52,504 nucleotides of DNA from Psychrobacter sp. 72-O-c (GCF_904846605.1 NZ_CAJHBI010000024.1:1-52504), one strand, 5' to 3'. Counted from the first letter of the stretch, positions 27,794 through 37,869 are shown. Program-made: numbers and translations. The notes: generated from the letters alone by a model not told the origin.

Positions 27794-28894
27794 TTACAAG
27801 CCGACCATCTTCATAATAATGGCATAGTGATCTTCAAACATCATCTTGGCATCAAGTTCAGCCAGTGGTAACCAAAAAGCTTGAGCAGCATCGTCGCCAC
27901 CTTTTACCTTTGGCAGACCTTTTGGGTCGTTCTTGAGCTGAAAGTAAAAAGCTTGAGTAATAGTACGACCACGTGCGGAGCGATATGGGTCATCAAAGGT
28001 ATGTTGGCTATGGCGTGAGCCGCGCAATACCGGCTCAGGGACTTTAAGGCGGGTCTCCTCACGTAGCTCACGAATACAGGCATCAAACAGCGTTTCTTTT
28101 GGATTAAGAAAACCACCTGGTAACGCCCACAAGCCGCGTCCCGGCATACTACGCCGCTCTACCAAAAGAATATGCCCAGACTGTACCACTAACGCATCAG
28201 CAGTCATAAACGTTGGTGGATAAGGAGCGGATTCCCACTGTTTTTTATATTTATCAATAAAGCCAGCTTCTTCGTGCAGCTGCTGATAGTCTGTGGTCTT
28301 TTTAAAGTCGTTTAATATTCTACGAGTCGATTCAGGGGTGCGCTCAGAGGTCGGCGTTGCGCCCATCAGGTAACTGTCACGAATAGGGGTAGCCGATAAA
28401 TTATGATAACTAGGAACAGAAATTGATGCCCAGTGGGGGAACAGAGCTAGGTAATAGGAGGAGTTGTCTTTAGAATGCCCAATCAAACCGATGTTGGTCT
28501 GTAAGTCACCGGTAACGGATCTTACCGCAGCCTGTACATATTTCAGCCAGCGCGTGTCATTATATAGCGCATCATCCAGCGCCACACAATGAATACGCGC
28601 CGCCTCTTCAGCTGAGTAGGCCCCTTTAATCATTGCTGTGCGTTCAGCCACGGTAAATGGGTTGCGTAAGCTACGCGGTAAATTGGCTGAACCAATCAGG
28701 ATAATGACATCATTAGTGCGCTTTAATGCCTCGTCAATCACTGCCTTATGACCACGATGAAAGGGCTGAAAACGGCCGATAAATATCAGATAACGATAGT
28801 GTTTAATATCTTCTTGTTCTTTTAAACCAACTGAGCTTTCTATTGTGGTTTCTGCTGGATTTGCCATTAGGTCTTGTTCCGATAATACGCTCAT
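27794..28894 (-). CDS. nadM: Bifunctional NMN adenylyltransferase / Nudix hydrolase
   Basis: The 366-residue protein from ATG 28894 (GGAG upstream) has two domains. Residues about 34-190 are an NadM-type nucleotidyltransferase with the [10 protein letters not shown] motif at 40-49 and the SATPIRDS segment, converting NMN and ATP to NAD. Residues about 225-360 are a Nudix domain with the box at 261-283 ([20 protein letters not shown]); the usual final Gly of the box is Arg. Nudix partners in such fusions act on ADP-ribose and related compounds. With NadV it completes nicotinamide-to-NAD salvage. A GTG at 28916 gives a longer form I consider unlikely. Confidence 0.94.
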   Translation of the reverse strand: MSVLSEQDLMANPAETTIESSVGLKEQEDIKHYRYLIFIGRFQPFHRGHKAVIDEALKRTNDVIILIGSANLPRSLRNPFTVAERTAMIKGAYSAEEAARIHCVALDDALYNDTRWLKYVQAAVRSVTGDLQTNIGLIGHSKDNSSYYLALFPHWASISVPSYHNLSATPIRDSYLMGATPTSERTPESTRRILNDFKKTTDYQQLHEEAGFIDKYKKQWESAPYPPTFMTADALVVQSGHILLVERRSMPGRGLWALPGGFLNPKETLFDACIRELREETRLKVPEPVLRGSRHSQHTFDDPYRSARGRTITQAFYFQLKNDPKGLPKVKGGDDAAQAFWLPLAELDAKMMFEDHYAIIMKMVGL

Positions 28895-29028
28895 AAATGC
28901 CAACTCCGTGAAATACACTTAACAATTACTATAAATTATTTATTTATTTATGATTTTTTAATGGCGCTAATACTGACACAGCACATAACTTACTGACAAG
29001 TGCAAAGATGTTTCGCGAGGTGTAATTG

Positions 29029-29973
29029 CTATGTCCCATGTTTCTCAATCCATGCCGCAACCGTTGGCCAAATCTCTTTCGATGCGTTACGACTCATTAT
29101 TATTCGGCTATGGGAGTAATCTTCCAAATCGCCATTACTTATTGAGAATTCACAAAAGTCGTTTGCAGGGTTGTTAAAGTCATTTAAAAATAGCTGACAA
29201 CCACTGAATGGGGCAATAAAGTCATCCCCTTTGGCACTGATAGCATAAATGGGTATAGTAACCTTGGGCATGTGCTGGCGATAATCAAAGTTTTCATTAT
29301 AATCAGTGTTTTGATAGTTGACATCTTGCTTAGCCAAACTACTTTTAAAGTTTTTGTTTAGATTCCAGTCATACCATTGGCTCATGGTATGATAATTTTC
29401 ATTAATGGTACCTAATTTGAGCCTTTTTGCGGGTAAGTAGCCCAGTAGCCGAGTGATTGATTTAATCAGCAAGATTCTAGCGTAGCTTTTAGGATTTATT
29501 ACCGCGCCATAAGCTTGGCAGGCAAACATGGTAATGCTATTTATTTTATTAATGTATTGTGTGTTTTGGGCTAATATTTCTTGGATTAAAAACATAGTCA
29601 AGCAAATACCGCCGCCACTGTGGGTGATACAATGCAAATTATCCAGTTTTAAGCCATCAAATAAGTAGTGAAACGTAGCCTCAAGATCATAAATAGCGAC
29701 AGTTTCAAAATTGAATTTGTCTTTTGGTATAGAGCTATCACCATGTCCGCGCCATTCCACGATATAGCAAGTATGACCAAGCTTCGCCAGATATTTTGCA
29801 ACTCCTAAACACACTCTTTTGTCCGAAAATGTGCCGTGAGTCAACAATACATTCTGCTTTTTAGACGCGTGACTATCAACCAAAGTACTGTCTTTGATGC
29901 TATCAAATACTTTCCAAACGGCGACCTGTTCACCATCTTTAGTGGTCACTAGATTTAGGGTTTCTTTAATCAT
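29029..29973 (-). CDS. Alpha/beta-hydrolase fold protein, substrate unknown
   Basis: This 314-residue protein shows an oxyanion region LLTHGTFSDKR, a strand-turn YIVEWRGHGDSS and the nucleophile elbow THSGGG with S119. A late Asp (SAKGDDFIAPF) and His (EDYSHSRI) complete a plausible triad. The WRGHGDS pattern and HSGGG elbow resemble lipase/PHA-synthase-like hydrolases (COG2267 neighbours), but the substrate cannot be named. It is rich in Asn, Lys and Ile, and its DNA appears more AT-rich than that of neighbouring genes, which may mean a different origin. It is the last gene before a 0.5 kb gap. Confidence 0.8.
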   Translation of the reverse strand: MIKETLNLVTTKDGEQVAVWKVFDSIKDSTLVDSHASKKQNVLLTHGTFSDKRVCLGVAKYLAKLGHTCYIVEWRGHGDSSIPKDKFNFETVAIYDLEATFHYLFDGLKLDNLHCITHSGGGICLTMFLIQEILAQNTQYINKINSITMFACQAYGAVINPKSYARILLIKSITRLLGYLPAKRLKLGTINENYHTMSQWYDWNLNKNFKSSLAKQDVNYQNTDYNENFDYRQHMPKVTIPIYAISAKGDDFIAPFSGCQLFLNDFNNPANDFCEFSISNGDLEDYSHSRIIMSRNASKEIWPTVAAWIEKHGT

Positions 29974-30518
29974 AATACGGAATCAGTCATAAAGGTGATC
30001 TCATGCAAGTTAAATCGTTTGTTTAGGGCGTTTGTTATATTAATCTTGGATTATTAGCAAGGTGTACTTATTATAAAAAAGTAAACAAACATCACTAAAG
30101 TATGCTGATCATACGTTAAAAACAGGAACTGAATTTATGCTGTGTCTAATTTATATCCTATAAGCGTTAGAGCTTGATAATCAATAAAACAGCCTTAATA
30201 TAGACAATAACAGACGCAGTGTCCAAGATAGAATGTTTATACAAAGTGCGCTTATATTTTAAACGTGCTCATAAGAAAAACCAATAATGACCATTTGCAA
30301 CGGTCGCCGTTAAATCACAGTAGCGCGGTCGGAATTAACCTCTAAGTGCGGTATAATAAACGATATAATTTGATAGCCATCGCGGTTAGACCGATTCAAT
30401 GATAAGCTGCGATAATCGATATTATTCACATTTCCCTAAATTGACGACACAGTAGCCTTAATAGATATGGCGTTAATACCATAATGTCATAACGCCTACA
30501 AATGAATGAGGAATGATT
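29974..30518. other. Divergent intergenic region upstream of nfuA
   Basis: About 545 bases separate the hydrolase gene from nfuA. Two TATAAT boxes twelve bases apart (30352-30357 and 30364-30369) are the best nfuA -10 candidates, with no clear -35. The GC-rich stretch just before (CGGTCGGAATTAACC) might bind an Fe-S regulator such as IscR, but it does not match a consensus well enough to call. No gene was recognised. Confidence 0.4.
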
Positions 30519-31193
30519 ATGAGTGAGCATAACCCAACAGATACCGCGCCTGCGGACTATGAATCAGCATTAGATACTGAGCAGACTGAGACCAAGAGTA
30601 ACATTACCATCACTGAGGCGGCACAAGGCTATTTAGCTGACCTGCTCTCTAAGCAAGATACTGTTGGTATCGGTGTACGTATCTTTGTCGAGCATCCTGG
30701 TACACCGCGCGCTGAATGTTGCATGGCATATAATCAGCCAGGTGAAGAAGACATCGCTGATTTGCAATTCAGCTATGAGGACTTTTCTGCCTTTATTGAC
30801 GCTGCTTCAGTACCCTATTTAGAAGATGCGGTGATTGACTATAATAAAGACCGCTTCGGTGGCCAGTTGACCTTCCGTGCTCCGAATTCTAAAGTGCCAA
30901 AAGTGGGTTCGGATGCCAGTGTTGAAGAACGTATTAACTATGTATTGCAGTCTGAGATTAATCCGAGCTTAGCCGCGCATGGTGGTGACGTACAATTGCT
31001 TGAGCTGATTGAAGAAGAAGGTATTGGCCTCACAGCCGTATTAAAATTCGGTGGCGGTTGCCAAGGGTGTTCTGCAGTCGATATGACTTTGCGTCAAGGT
31101 GTAGAAGTGCAACTGAAGCAGCAAATACCAGAATTAACGCAAGTGGTTGATGAGACTGATCATACTAGTACTGAAAATGCCTATTACAAATAA
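30519..31193 (+). CDS. nfuA: Fe-S cluster carrier protein NfuA
   Basis: This 224-residue protein delivers [4Fe-4S] clusters to target enzymes and supports Fe-S protein repair under oxidative stress. The N-terminal domain (about 29-120) is a degenerate A-type scaffold domain. The C-terminal Nfu domain (about 130-210) has the cluster ligands C181 and C184 in [14 protein letters not shown]. An extra ~25 hydrophilic N-terminal residues precede the usual start. GAGGA at 30508-30512 touches the ATG at 30513, so the ATG at 30519, six bases on, is the better start. A terminator follows at 31298. Confidence 0.95.
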   Translation: MSEHNPTDTAPADYESALDTEQTETKSNITITEAAQGYLADLLSKQDTVGIGVRIFVEHPGTPRAECCMAYNQPGEEDIADLQFSYEDFSAFIDAASVPYLEDAVIDYNKDRFGGQLTFRAPNSKVPKVGSDASVEERINYVLQSEINPSLAAHGGDVQLLELIEEEGIGLTAVLKFGGGCQGCSAVDMTLRQGVEVQLKQQIPELTQVVDETDHTSTENAYYK

Positions 31194-31297
31194 CTGCTAA
31201 ATAAAAGTTAAATAACAGCAGTTAACAATATGGGTATCTGCTGGCTTGTGAATATTAGTCACTAAGCGATTAAAAATTTGCTATTCTTTTCATAAAG

Positions 31298-31323
31298 AAG
31301 CTGGGTTACTATTAACTCAGCTT
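31298..31323 (+). terminator. Intrinsic terminator of nfuA
   Basis: Eleven-base arms (AAGCTGGGTTA and TAACTCAGCTT, one G-T pair) close a four-base loop and run into a T tract. A second smaller inverted repeat (AACTGCT 31192-31198 with AGCAGTT 31217-31223) lies right at the stop codon. Confidence 0.88.
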
Positions 31324-31409
31324 TTTTTATAGCTAACGTTCAGGCAATAGCTTTTTTAGAGATGATTATTGAATCAATAAAGCGTTTAATCAACGCCAAG
31401 GAGCACATT

Positions 31410-32720
31410 ATGAGTGACGAACAAGCAAGTAACCAATCAGAGCAAAAACAGCGTCTTGAAACCCTAGCTATTCATGCCGGCTACACTGTTGAGCCAACGA
31501 CCAAAGCAGTTGCTGTACCTATTTATCACACCAGCTCGTATGCGTTTGATGACACCCAGCATGGTGCTGATTTATTTGACCTAAAAGTCGCGGGCAATAT
31601 TTATACGCGCATCATGAACCCGACCAATGCGGTATTAGAAGAACGTGTTGCTGCACTTGAAGGCGGAATAGGCGGATTAGCAGTGGCTTCAGGAATGGCA
31701 GCCATCACCTATGCCATACAGACTATTTGTGAAATGGGCGACAATATTGTCACTACCTCAACGTTATATGGTGGTACTTATAATTTATTTGCCCATGCCT
31801 TACCGCGCCAAGGTATCGAAGTACGCTTTTTTGATCATACCAATCCTGAATCTATCCACGATTTAATCGACGATAAGACCAAGATGATTTTTGCAGAAAG
31901 TATCGGTAATCCACTTGGTAACATTGTCGATATTCAAGCGTTGAGTGATATTGCCCATGAATATGGCGTTCCCGTAGTTATTGATAATACGGTTGCCACG
32001 CCAGCACTCTGCCGTCCGTTTGAATTTGGTGCCGATATCGTAGTGCATTCATTGACTAAATATATGAGTGGCACTGGGACCTCTATCGGCGGTGCAATTG
32101 TCGATAGTGGTACCTTCCCTTGGGGTGATTATCCTGAGCGCTTCCCGCTACTTAATACTCCTGATGCCAGCTATCATGGCGTAAACTTCGTCAAAGACGT
32201 GGGCGCTGCTGCCTTTATCGCTCGTGCACGTGTGGCTCCGCTACGTAATACTGGGGCAGCATTAAGTCCGCTAAATGCCTTTAGCATCATGCAAGGCATG
32301 GAGACATTGAGCTTACGCATGGAGCGTCATGTACAGAACGCGCAAGCCGTTGCTGAATACCTGCGCGACCATGACAAAGTGGCTTGGGTGAAATATGCAG
32401 GTTTACCTGATCATCCTGATCATGAGCTTGCTAAGCGCTATATGAAAGGCACACCATCGGCCATTCTTACCTTTGGCGTAAAAGGTGGGCTCGAAGCAGG
32501 GTCGCGCTTTATTGATGCCTTACAGCTGATTACACGCTTGGTGAATATCGGCGATGCCAAATCATTAGCCTGTCATCCGGCAACTACTACTCATCGTCAG
32601 CTGAATGGGCAAGAGCTGGAACAAGCAGGCGTCACCAAAGATATGGTAAGACTTTCTATTGGTATTGAACATATTGAAGATATTAAAGCGGACTTAGAAC
32701 AAGCCTTAGCTTCTGCTTAG
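31410..32720 (+). CDS. metY: O-acetylhomoserine aminocarboxypropyltransferase (sulfhydrylase)
   Basis: This 436-residue PLP enzyme of the Cys/Met metabolism family makes homocysteine directly from O-acetylhomoserine and sulfide. The PLP lysine is K217 (VVHSLTKYMSGTG). Other marks are ETLAIHAGY, SYAFDDTQHGADLF, the YTRIMNPTN segment, and SLACHPATTTHRQL. Length (about 430) and the FDDTQHGADLF segment favour the MetY group over cystathionine gamma-synthase/MetB, which is shorter. The start at 31410 has AAGGAG six bases upstream; an in-frame ATG at 31362 would add 16 unlikely residues. Monocistronic with a clear terminator. Confidence 0.93.
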   Translation: MSDEQASNQSEQKQRLETLAIHAGYTVEPTTKAVAVPIYHTSSYAFDDTQHGADLFDLKVAGNIYTRIMNPTNAVLEERVAALEGGIGGLAVASGMAAITYAIQTICEMGDNIVTTSTLYGGTYNLFAHALPRQGIEVRFFDHTNPESIHDLIDDKTKMIFAESIGNPLGNIVDIQALSDIAHEYGVPVVIDNTVATPALCRPFEFGADIVVHSLTKYMSGTGTSIGGAIVDSGTFPWGDYPERFPLLNTPDASYHGVNFVKDVGAAAFIARARVAPLRNTGAALSPLNAFSIMQGMETLSLRMERHVQNAQAVAEYLRDHDKVAWVKYAGLPDHPDHELAKRYMKGTPSAILTFGVKGGLEAGSRFIDALQLITRLVNIGDAKSLACHPATTTHRQLNGQELEQAGVTKDMVRLSIGIEHIEDIKADLEQALASA

Positions 32721-32764
32721 TTTGCCAATTTTTCTTGGTTAAAGGCAAAATGGTTTATAAAATA

Positions 32765-32799
32765 AAAAAAGCCCATATCGGTCTGATATGGGCTTTTTT
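32765..32799. terminator. Bidirectional terminator between metY and the PfkB-family gene
   Basis: Perfect arms AAAAAAGCCCATATC and GATATGGGCTTTTTT close a GGTCT loop. Symmetric A/T flanks allow use by both convergent genes. Confidence 0.93.
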
Positions 32800-32860
32800 G
32801 ATGTTTGACTGATCGTTTGCTTACTTACTTGTTTAGCAACTCAAAGGATAAGTTAAATCC

Positions 32861-33883
32861 TTAAGCAGACAACACACGGCGAGCAATATCTCGGTAATCT
32901 TGCGACTCTAAGCGAGGACCGAACTGTTGAATCACTTGTCCAGATATTTCGCTGGCAAGACGACCACATTCTGGCAAGCTATAGTGCTGTGATAGCGCAT
33001 ATAAAAACGCACCGGCATAGTTATCACCCGCGCCATTGGTATCGATGACATTGGTAACGGTTGGTGCCGCAACATCATGAATAGCGATATCATCGCTGTC
33101 ATTTTCAGGCTTTTGCGCAATAACCGCACCCTTTGCACCATCAGTGACCACAGCAATTTGGCAATGCTCAAGTAATGCACGGGCAGCAGCTTTGATTTGT
33201 TTTTTATCCGTGAAAAGCTTGGCCTCTTCGCTATTACAGAATATCACTGCCACCTTATTGCCGAGCATATTGAGAAGACCGTCTTTAGCAAATTTCACTA
33301 CTGCTGGATCAGCAAAGCTCACCGCGATTTTAGCGCCATGAATACCTGCTTGTTGGCGCAGTTGGGTCATGGCAGGCTGAATGCTTTCAGACATCGCCAA
33401 GTAGCCTTCTAAATACAGCCAATCTGCTTGCGTCAGCGCGTCAAAGTCGACGTTGTCAGCGGTGATGTCGCTTGAAGTGCCAAGATAGGTTTGCATGGTA
33501 CGCTCGCCGTCTTCGGTTACCGCGACCACACATGAACCCGTCACGCCACCAGCATGTATTGACTGCTTTGAGGTCGCAACACCCGCTTTATGCAAGTCGT
33601 TTAAATAAAACTGCCCTTGCTTATCATCACCCACGCGGCAAGCATAAAAAGGCTTACCGCCTAAGCTGGCAAAGGCAAACATAGTATTGGCCGCTGAACC
33701 ACCACCGGCTTGTTTTGATGGCGCAATCTCGGCGAGCTGGAAATACGCCAATAGTTGCTGCTGCTCTTCAATTCCTGCTAGGGTCATATTGCCTTTGGTC
33801 AGCTCAGTCTCTTCTAATGCAACATCGCTCAGCACATATTCATGATCAACCAACGCATTACCTATCGCCATCACATCGTACAT
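32861..33883 (-). CDS. PfkB-family sugar/nucleoside kinase (adenosine kinase-like)
   Basis: This 340-residue ribokinase-fold enzyme has the PfkB signatures: the N-terminal substrate loop KQAGGGSAANTMFAFASLGG and the C-terminal catalytic motif DTNGAGDNYAGAF with its base Asp. The opening YDVMAIGNALVDHEY and the GTSSDITADNVD region match the bacterial 'adenosine kinase' branch common in gammaproteobacteria. Phosphorylation of adenosine to AMP is the most likely role, but inosine/guanosine or another sugar cannot be excluded. GGAGA lies ahead of the ATG. rsmI lies upstream on the far side of a short gap in reverse orientation order, same strand. Confidence 0.85.
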   Translation of the reverse strand: MYDVMAIGNALVDHEYVLSDVALEETELTKGNMTLAGIEEQQQLLAYFQLAEIAPSKQAGGGSAANTMFAFASLGGKPFYACRVGDDKQGQFYLNDLHKAGVATSKQSIHAGGVTGSCVVAVTEDGERTMQTYLGTSSDITADNVDFDALTQADWLYLEGYLAMSESIQPAMTQLRQQAGIHGAKIAVSFADPAVVKFAKDGLLNMLGNKVAVIFCNSEEAKLFTDKKQIKAAARALLEHCQIAVVTDGAKGAVIAQKPENDSDDIAIHDVAAPTVTNVIDTNGAGDNYAGAFLYALSQHYSLPECGRLASEISGQVIQQFGPRLESQDYRDIARRVLSA

Positions 33884-33940
33884 TACTTATTTCTCCAAAC
33901 TTTTTATTAAAATGAAATTAACGATAAAATAGTCGTTTTA

Positions 33941-34927
33941 TTATTTAGATTGTAATTCAAGCAAGCGCTGATATAACGCGTTCTTTTTTACGCCAGTAAT
34001 ATCTGCAGCCAAGGCGGCCGCTTTTTTGACTGACAAATCTTCCAAAAGACGCTGTAATAGCTCATCGTGGATACTGATATCGTCGTCGTCTTGCGCAGCA
34101 TTATCACCTGCGACTACCACCACCATCTCACCACGCTGCTGATTGTCATCGGCTTTGACGAACTCAATCAACTCGCCAAGTGTGCTTTTATGAACGGTTT
34201 CAAAGGTCTTGGTTAACTCACGGCAAAAAGTGACTCCGCGTTCTGATCCAAATACTTCTGCCATATCTGCTAAGCTTTTTATAATACGGTGCGGCGCTTC
34301 ATAAAAAATTAGCGTTTCGGGGCGCGATTTTAAATCAGTTAATTGTTTTTGACGTCCATGAGTCTTTGCTGGCAAAAAGCCAATGAAGCTAAAACGATCT
34401 GAAGGCAGACCCGCTACTGATAGCGCGGCAATCGCTGCCGATGCACCAACGATAGGGGAGACGGCCACGCCAGCAGCATGAGCGGCTTGTACCAACTGAT
34501 AACCGGGGTCACTAACCAGTGGCGTTCCCGCATCACTAATCAATGCGACCGAATGACCTTGTTGAATCATCTCGATAATTTTGGGCGTTTGAATCGCGCT
34601 ATTATGCTCATGATACGCCCACAGCTTGTTATGACCTTTGGCTTTATCGTCCGTAGTGCTACCATCTGTAGAGCTACTATTTTTAGTATCAGGTTTATTT
34701 TTATCATTAGAACTGTTGTTATCATTAGATCTATCACTATCACTGCTATCGCCTTTAGTATGAATGCCAAAATGCGACAATAACCTGCCTGAGGTACGCG
34801 TGTCTTCACAAGCAATGATAGCGACTTGCTTTAAGGTATCGATAGCGCGCGGTGTCATGTCGCTTAAGTTACCAATTGGGGTCGCAACAATATACAAACA
34901 AGCCGGCATGGTGGTAGGGGTAGACAT
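33941..34927 (-). CDS. rsmI: 16S rRNA (cytidine-1402-2'-O)-methyltransferase
   Basis: This 328-residue SAM-dependent enzyme methylates the ribose of C1402 in the ribosomal decoding centre. The tetrapyrrole-methylase-like fold is clear: LYIVATPIGNLSDMTPRA, ACEDTRTSGRLL, LISDAGTPLVSDPGY, SDRFSFIGFLPAK, FYEAPHRI and FCRELTKTFE. A Ser/Asn/Asp-rich stretch of about 43 residues (roughly 58-100) is inserted where E. coli RsmI goes straight from HFGI to the next strand. The C-terminal helix domain (about 270-328) is present. Divergent from yraN, the same arrangement as in enterobacteria. Confidence 0.95.
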   Translation of the reverse strand: MSTPTTMPACLYIVATPIGNLSDMTPRAIDTLKQVAIIACEDTRTSGRLLSHFGIHTKGDSSDSDRSNDNNSSNDKNKPDTKNSSSTDGSTTDDKAKGHNKLWAYHEHNSAIQTPKIIEMIQQGHSVALISDAGTPLVSDPGYQLVQAAHAAGVAVSPIVGASAAIAALSVAGLPSDRFSFIGFLPAKTHGRQKQLTDLKSRPETLIFYEAPHRIIKSLADMAEVFGSERGVTFCRELTKTFETVHKSTLGELIEFVKADDNQQRGEMVVVVAGDNAAQDDDDISIHDELLQRLLEDLSVKKAAALAADITGVKKNALYQRLLELQSK

Positions 34928-35080
34928 GAAAACCTCGAAGACGTTAAAAATAAGATATGAAAAAATAAATAATGCTGAGCCATTACCGATAGAATGCCGC
35001 TGATAAAAGCAGCGATTAACAGGTAGTAAGGGTCAGCGAGTAGTAATAGGTAATAAAAACGCGAAAGTGGTTAGTTTAGC

Positions 35081-35620
35081 ATGTTGTGCTATGATAATTA
35101 TGAATTGTTAATTAGGCAAAGTCAGAACTCTATGGCTAATCACAATGTTAAGAGCAGTCCTAACAAAAGCAACTCGCATCGCCCGCTGGCTCTAACCTCA
35201 CCGAAGCAGCGCCAAGGCAGCTATTTTGAGCAGCAGGCGTGTGCGTTTCTACAAGCGCAAGGCTTGGTACTGATTGCTCAAAATTGGCAGAAACCCAAAG
35301 TTGGTGAGCTAGATTTAATCATGTTGGAGACAGGGAAAGCGTGGTCGACTCTGGTGTTTATTGAAGTGCGTCAGCGGCGACGTTCAAGTTTCGGTGATGC
35401 GGCGCTTAGCGTCACCAAAGCCAAACAACGTAAGATTATCAAGACCGCCAAATACTTTTTAAATCAGCATCCTACATATGCCCATTATGACTGTCGATTT
35501 GATGTGATTGCCTACGATATTGCGCAACTTGTTAATAGTATTAATGATGATAAAGGTGATAGTGGTAAAGATAACCAACCAGAATGGCTGATAGGGGCGT
35601 TTATAGCCACGGCATGGTAG
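35081..35620 (+). CDS. yraN: UPF0102 (YraN) family, predicted endonuclease-like protein
   Basis: This 179-residue protein matches UPF0102: RQGSYFEQQACAFLQAQGLVLIAQNW, then KVGELDLIM with the acidic metal-binding pair, FIEVRQRRRSSFGDA (the ExK-like core) and KQRKIIKTAKYFL. This is a restriction-endonuclease-like fold, but no activity is established. The usual length is about 120-130; here both ends carry hydrophilic extensions. Two starts are possible, ATG 35081 and ATG 35132; neither has a good ribosome binding site, and the second gives a length nearer the family. Confidence 0.85.
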   Translation: MLCYDNYELLIRQSQNSMANHNVKSSPNKSNSHRPLALTSPKQRQGSYFEQQACAFLQAQGLVLIAQNWQKPKVGELDLIMLETGKAWSTLVFIEVRQRRRSSFGDAALSVTKAKQRKIIKTAKYFLNQHPTYAHYDCRFDVIAYDIAQLVNSINDDKGDSGKDNQPEWLIGAFIATAW

Positions 35621-35778
35621 CGCGAATAGTGATAGCGGCACGCTTAAATGGTAAACAAGACAACGCAACAAGCTGTCGTTACCAAAAACCTAACCGCTAA
35701 TGAGAAAAATTAAGTAAAGTAGCTGCAATAAATCAGCTGAAACAACAATGTTCAAACTAATGCTCTATGAGGTAAATA

Positions 35779-36594
35779 ATGACAAGGATGCATTTGCTCA
35801 ACGCTACTTTTGGAATGCCACGCCGTACTGCGATTGGCCTTATGCTAATGACCAGCATCTTAAGTACTGGCTGTACTACCAATTATCTGACCAATAGTAC
35901 TGAAGGCACGTATGGGGTTCCCATGACCGAACGAACCATTCCGCAGCGTCTACTGGACCGTAGTATTGAACACACTGTCAAGGTTAACATTTATGGTCTA
36001 CAAGAGAATTTACAACAGAACAGCCGTATAGGTATTGATAGTTTTAATAGTGAAGTGCTGCTCAGTGGCGAAGTACCCACTGAGGCGCTCAAAGTTCAAA
36101 TTGAAAAAGTAGTCAGCTCTATGCCAGATGTACGCCAAGTCTATAATGAGCTGAATGTTAGTGTGGCTAAAGGTTATAGTTCAACCGTGCATGATGGCTA
36201 TATCACATCAAAGTTGCTGGCGAAAGTCGTGGCCAACGACGGCGTCAAAGCTTCACAGATAAAAGTCGTGACCAATGATGGTGTGGTTTATATTATGGGA
36301 CGAATGACACCGACTCAGCAAAGTCATGTGATCGATATTGCCAATAGTACCGTTGGTATCACCGAGTTGGTACTGCTCACCACCGTCGTTAATGATAGAG
36401 GCGTGCCGATCAGTGATGAGGACATCATGTCTGAGAGTAATTTAGCTGATGCTGCCACTTCGTCACCAGCCGCTGCAACACCTATCGTCAGAGACGCTAC
36501 GTCAACAAGCGCACCGACTACCGTCACAGAAGAAAATGAGAATGCTGAGCAAGGGTCATCAAGCCCTTATATTGATCTGTATAAAAATCAGTAA
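35779..36594 (+). CDS. dolP: BON-domain outer membrane lipoprotein DolP (YraP)
   Basis: This 271-residue protein has a lipoprotein signal with lipobox STGC, lipidated C32. Two BON domains follow (about 60-130 and 140-205), with the typical Gly-centred strands: SFNSEVLLSGEVP and VTNDGVVYIMGRMTPTQ. DolP binds anionic lipids in the outer membrane near division sites and supports envelope integrity and BAM function. The C-terminal ~55 residues are a Ser/Ala/Thr-rich tail absent from E. coli DolP. It follows yraN as in E. coli, but diaA is missing between them. The long pre-signal start suggests ATG 35815 (MPRRTAIG) as an alternative. Confidence 0.88.
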   Translation: MTRMHLLNATFGMPRRTAIGLMLMTSILSTGCTTNYLTNSTEGTYGVPMTERTIPQRLLDRSIEHTVKVNIYGLQENLQQNSRIGIDSFNSEVLLSGEVPTEALKVQIEKVVSSMPDVRQVYNELNVSVAKGYSSTVHDGYITSKLLAKVVANDGVKASQIKVVTNDGVVYIMGRMTPTQQSHVIDIANSTVGITELVLLTTVVNDRGVPISDEDIMSESNLADAATSSPAAATPIVRDATSTSAPTTVTEENENAEQGSSSPYIDLYKNQ

Positions 36595-36858
36595 ATATAA
36601 GAACCGATACATTGCCTGTATAGCAGTCAAATAAGTAGATATAAGGTTTGTTTTTTTAGTGATGCCAACCACCCCGATTATTCGCAGCTTTATATTGGTG
36701 ACAGTCACAATAACCCTAAACAGTCGTAACAGGAAAAACACGTTAAATACTCAGACAGCCAGTAAAATAACAGAAATTAAAAGACGCAGATAAAATAAAG
36801 CGACAATGCAGTCATTATATTGTTGGCTGTCGACTAGACTATAATAGGGACACTGGCT

Positions 36859-37869
36859 ATGAAGGGTTCACCTTTAGACAAAGTACATCAAGAACAGGCA
36901 CATCAAACAACAGATACTAGTGATATCACTACTCAGAATACTGCTGGCAAACCCTCGCGTAAATCTCGCGCGCTAAAGCTTGCCGGAGCAAGTGTAGTGG
37001 CAGTAAGTGCCATTACCTTAGCCACCCAGCAAGCACAAGCATTATCAGCGCTTAGTATTGTGAACGGCATTACCTCGAATGGTGGTGTTGGGGTCAGTAA
37101 AAACATTTTATATGGCAACGAGCCACTACAAGACTTGGATATGTATTATCCTAAACCACTGGCACAGGCGATGAAGACGCAGAAGAGCATTAGTGACAGC
37201 TATCCTATGGTGGTATTCGTGCATGGTGGCTCATGGGAAAGTGGTAACAAAGAAGAGTACGCCTTTGTTGGTCAAAGTTTGGCTCAAGCTGGCTATATCA
37301 CCGCAGTGATTAATTATCGCAAAGCGCCTGAACACGTTTATCCCGATTATGTAAAAGATACCGCGAAAGCGATTGCCTGGAGCTATAACAATGCAGCGAG
37401 CTTTCATGCCGACCCTCAGCGTTTAGCAGTGGTTGGGCATTCTTCAGGAGCATTTAATGCCGTAGCCGCCATCTCCAACGAAGATTTTTTGGCACCTTAT
37501 GGCATCAGTCCAAAAGATATCCGCGCTGTGGTTGGTATTGCTGGTCCTTACAGCTACGATTTTCGAAAATTTAGTAGCGCTACTGCCTTTGCTGCTGATG
37601 CTACCCCAGATCAGGTAATGCCAGACAGACATATTAAAGGCCCACAGCCACCGTATTTATTACTGACTGCTGAGAACGATAAGATTGTCTACGAGCAGAA
37701 CACTATTAAGATGACTCAAGCCCTAAAAAATTATGGCGCGGTGGTCGAAAATGGGGAAATCGAAGGTGCCAGTCATGCGACCAGTATCGGGGCGATGGCG
37801 CCGCCACTGCGCTGGGTCAACGATGTGCGCGCGCAAGTATTACAGTATTTGAATAAAAAGCTCAATTGA
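36859..37869 (+). CDS. Secreted alpha/beta-hydrolase (esterase/lipase-like)
   Basis: This 336-residue protein has an unusual ~38-residue hydrophilic N-terminus followed by a hydrophobic signal-like segment (about 40-60, ending AQA), so export is likely. The hydrolase core shows the HGG oxyanion motif at 122-124 (VFVHGGSWESG), nucleophile S195 (GHSSGAFN), an acid at LLTAENDKIV and a His at EGASHATS. This is the hormone-sensitive-lipase/BD-FAE-like esterase type. Substrate is unknown. No twin-arginine pair is present before the hydrophobic stretch. Confidence 0.83.
   Translation: MKGSPLDKVHQEQAHQTTDTSDITTQNTAGKPSRKSRALKLAGASVVAVSAITLATQQAQALSALSIVNGITSNGGVGVSKNILYGNEPLQDLDMYYPKPLAQAMKTQKSISDSYPMVVFVHGGSWESGNKEEYAFVGQSLAQAGYITAVINYRKAPEHVYPDYVKDTAKAIAWSYNNAASFHADPQRLAVVGHSSGAFNAVAAISNEDFLAPYGISPKDIRAVVGIAGPYSYDFRKFSSATAFAADATPDQVMPDRHIKGPQPPYLLLTAENDKIVYEQNTIKMTQALKNYGAVVENGEIEGASHATSIGAMAPPLRWVNDVRAQVLQYLNKKLN

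Noticed and set aside
34478..34815. Open frames on both strands within rsmI, around its low-complexity insert
   Set aside because: They are by-products of the repetitive Ser/Asn/Asp codons in the rsmI insert.
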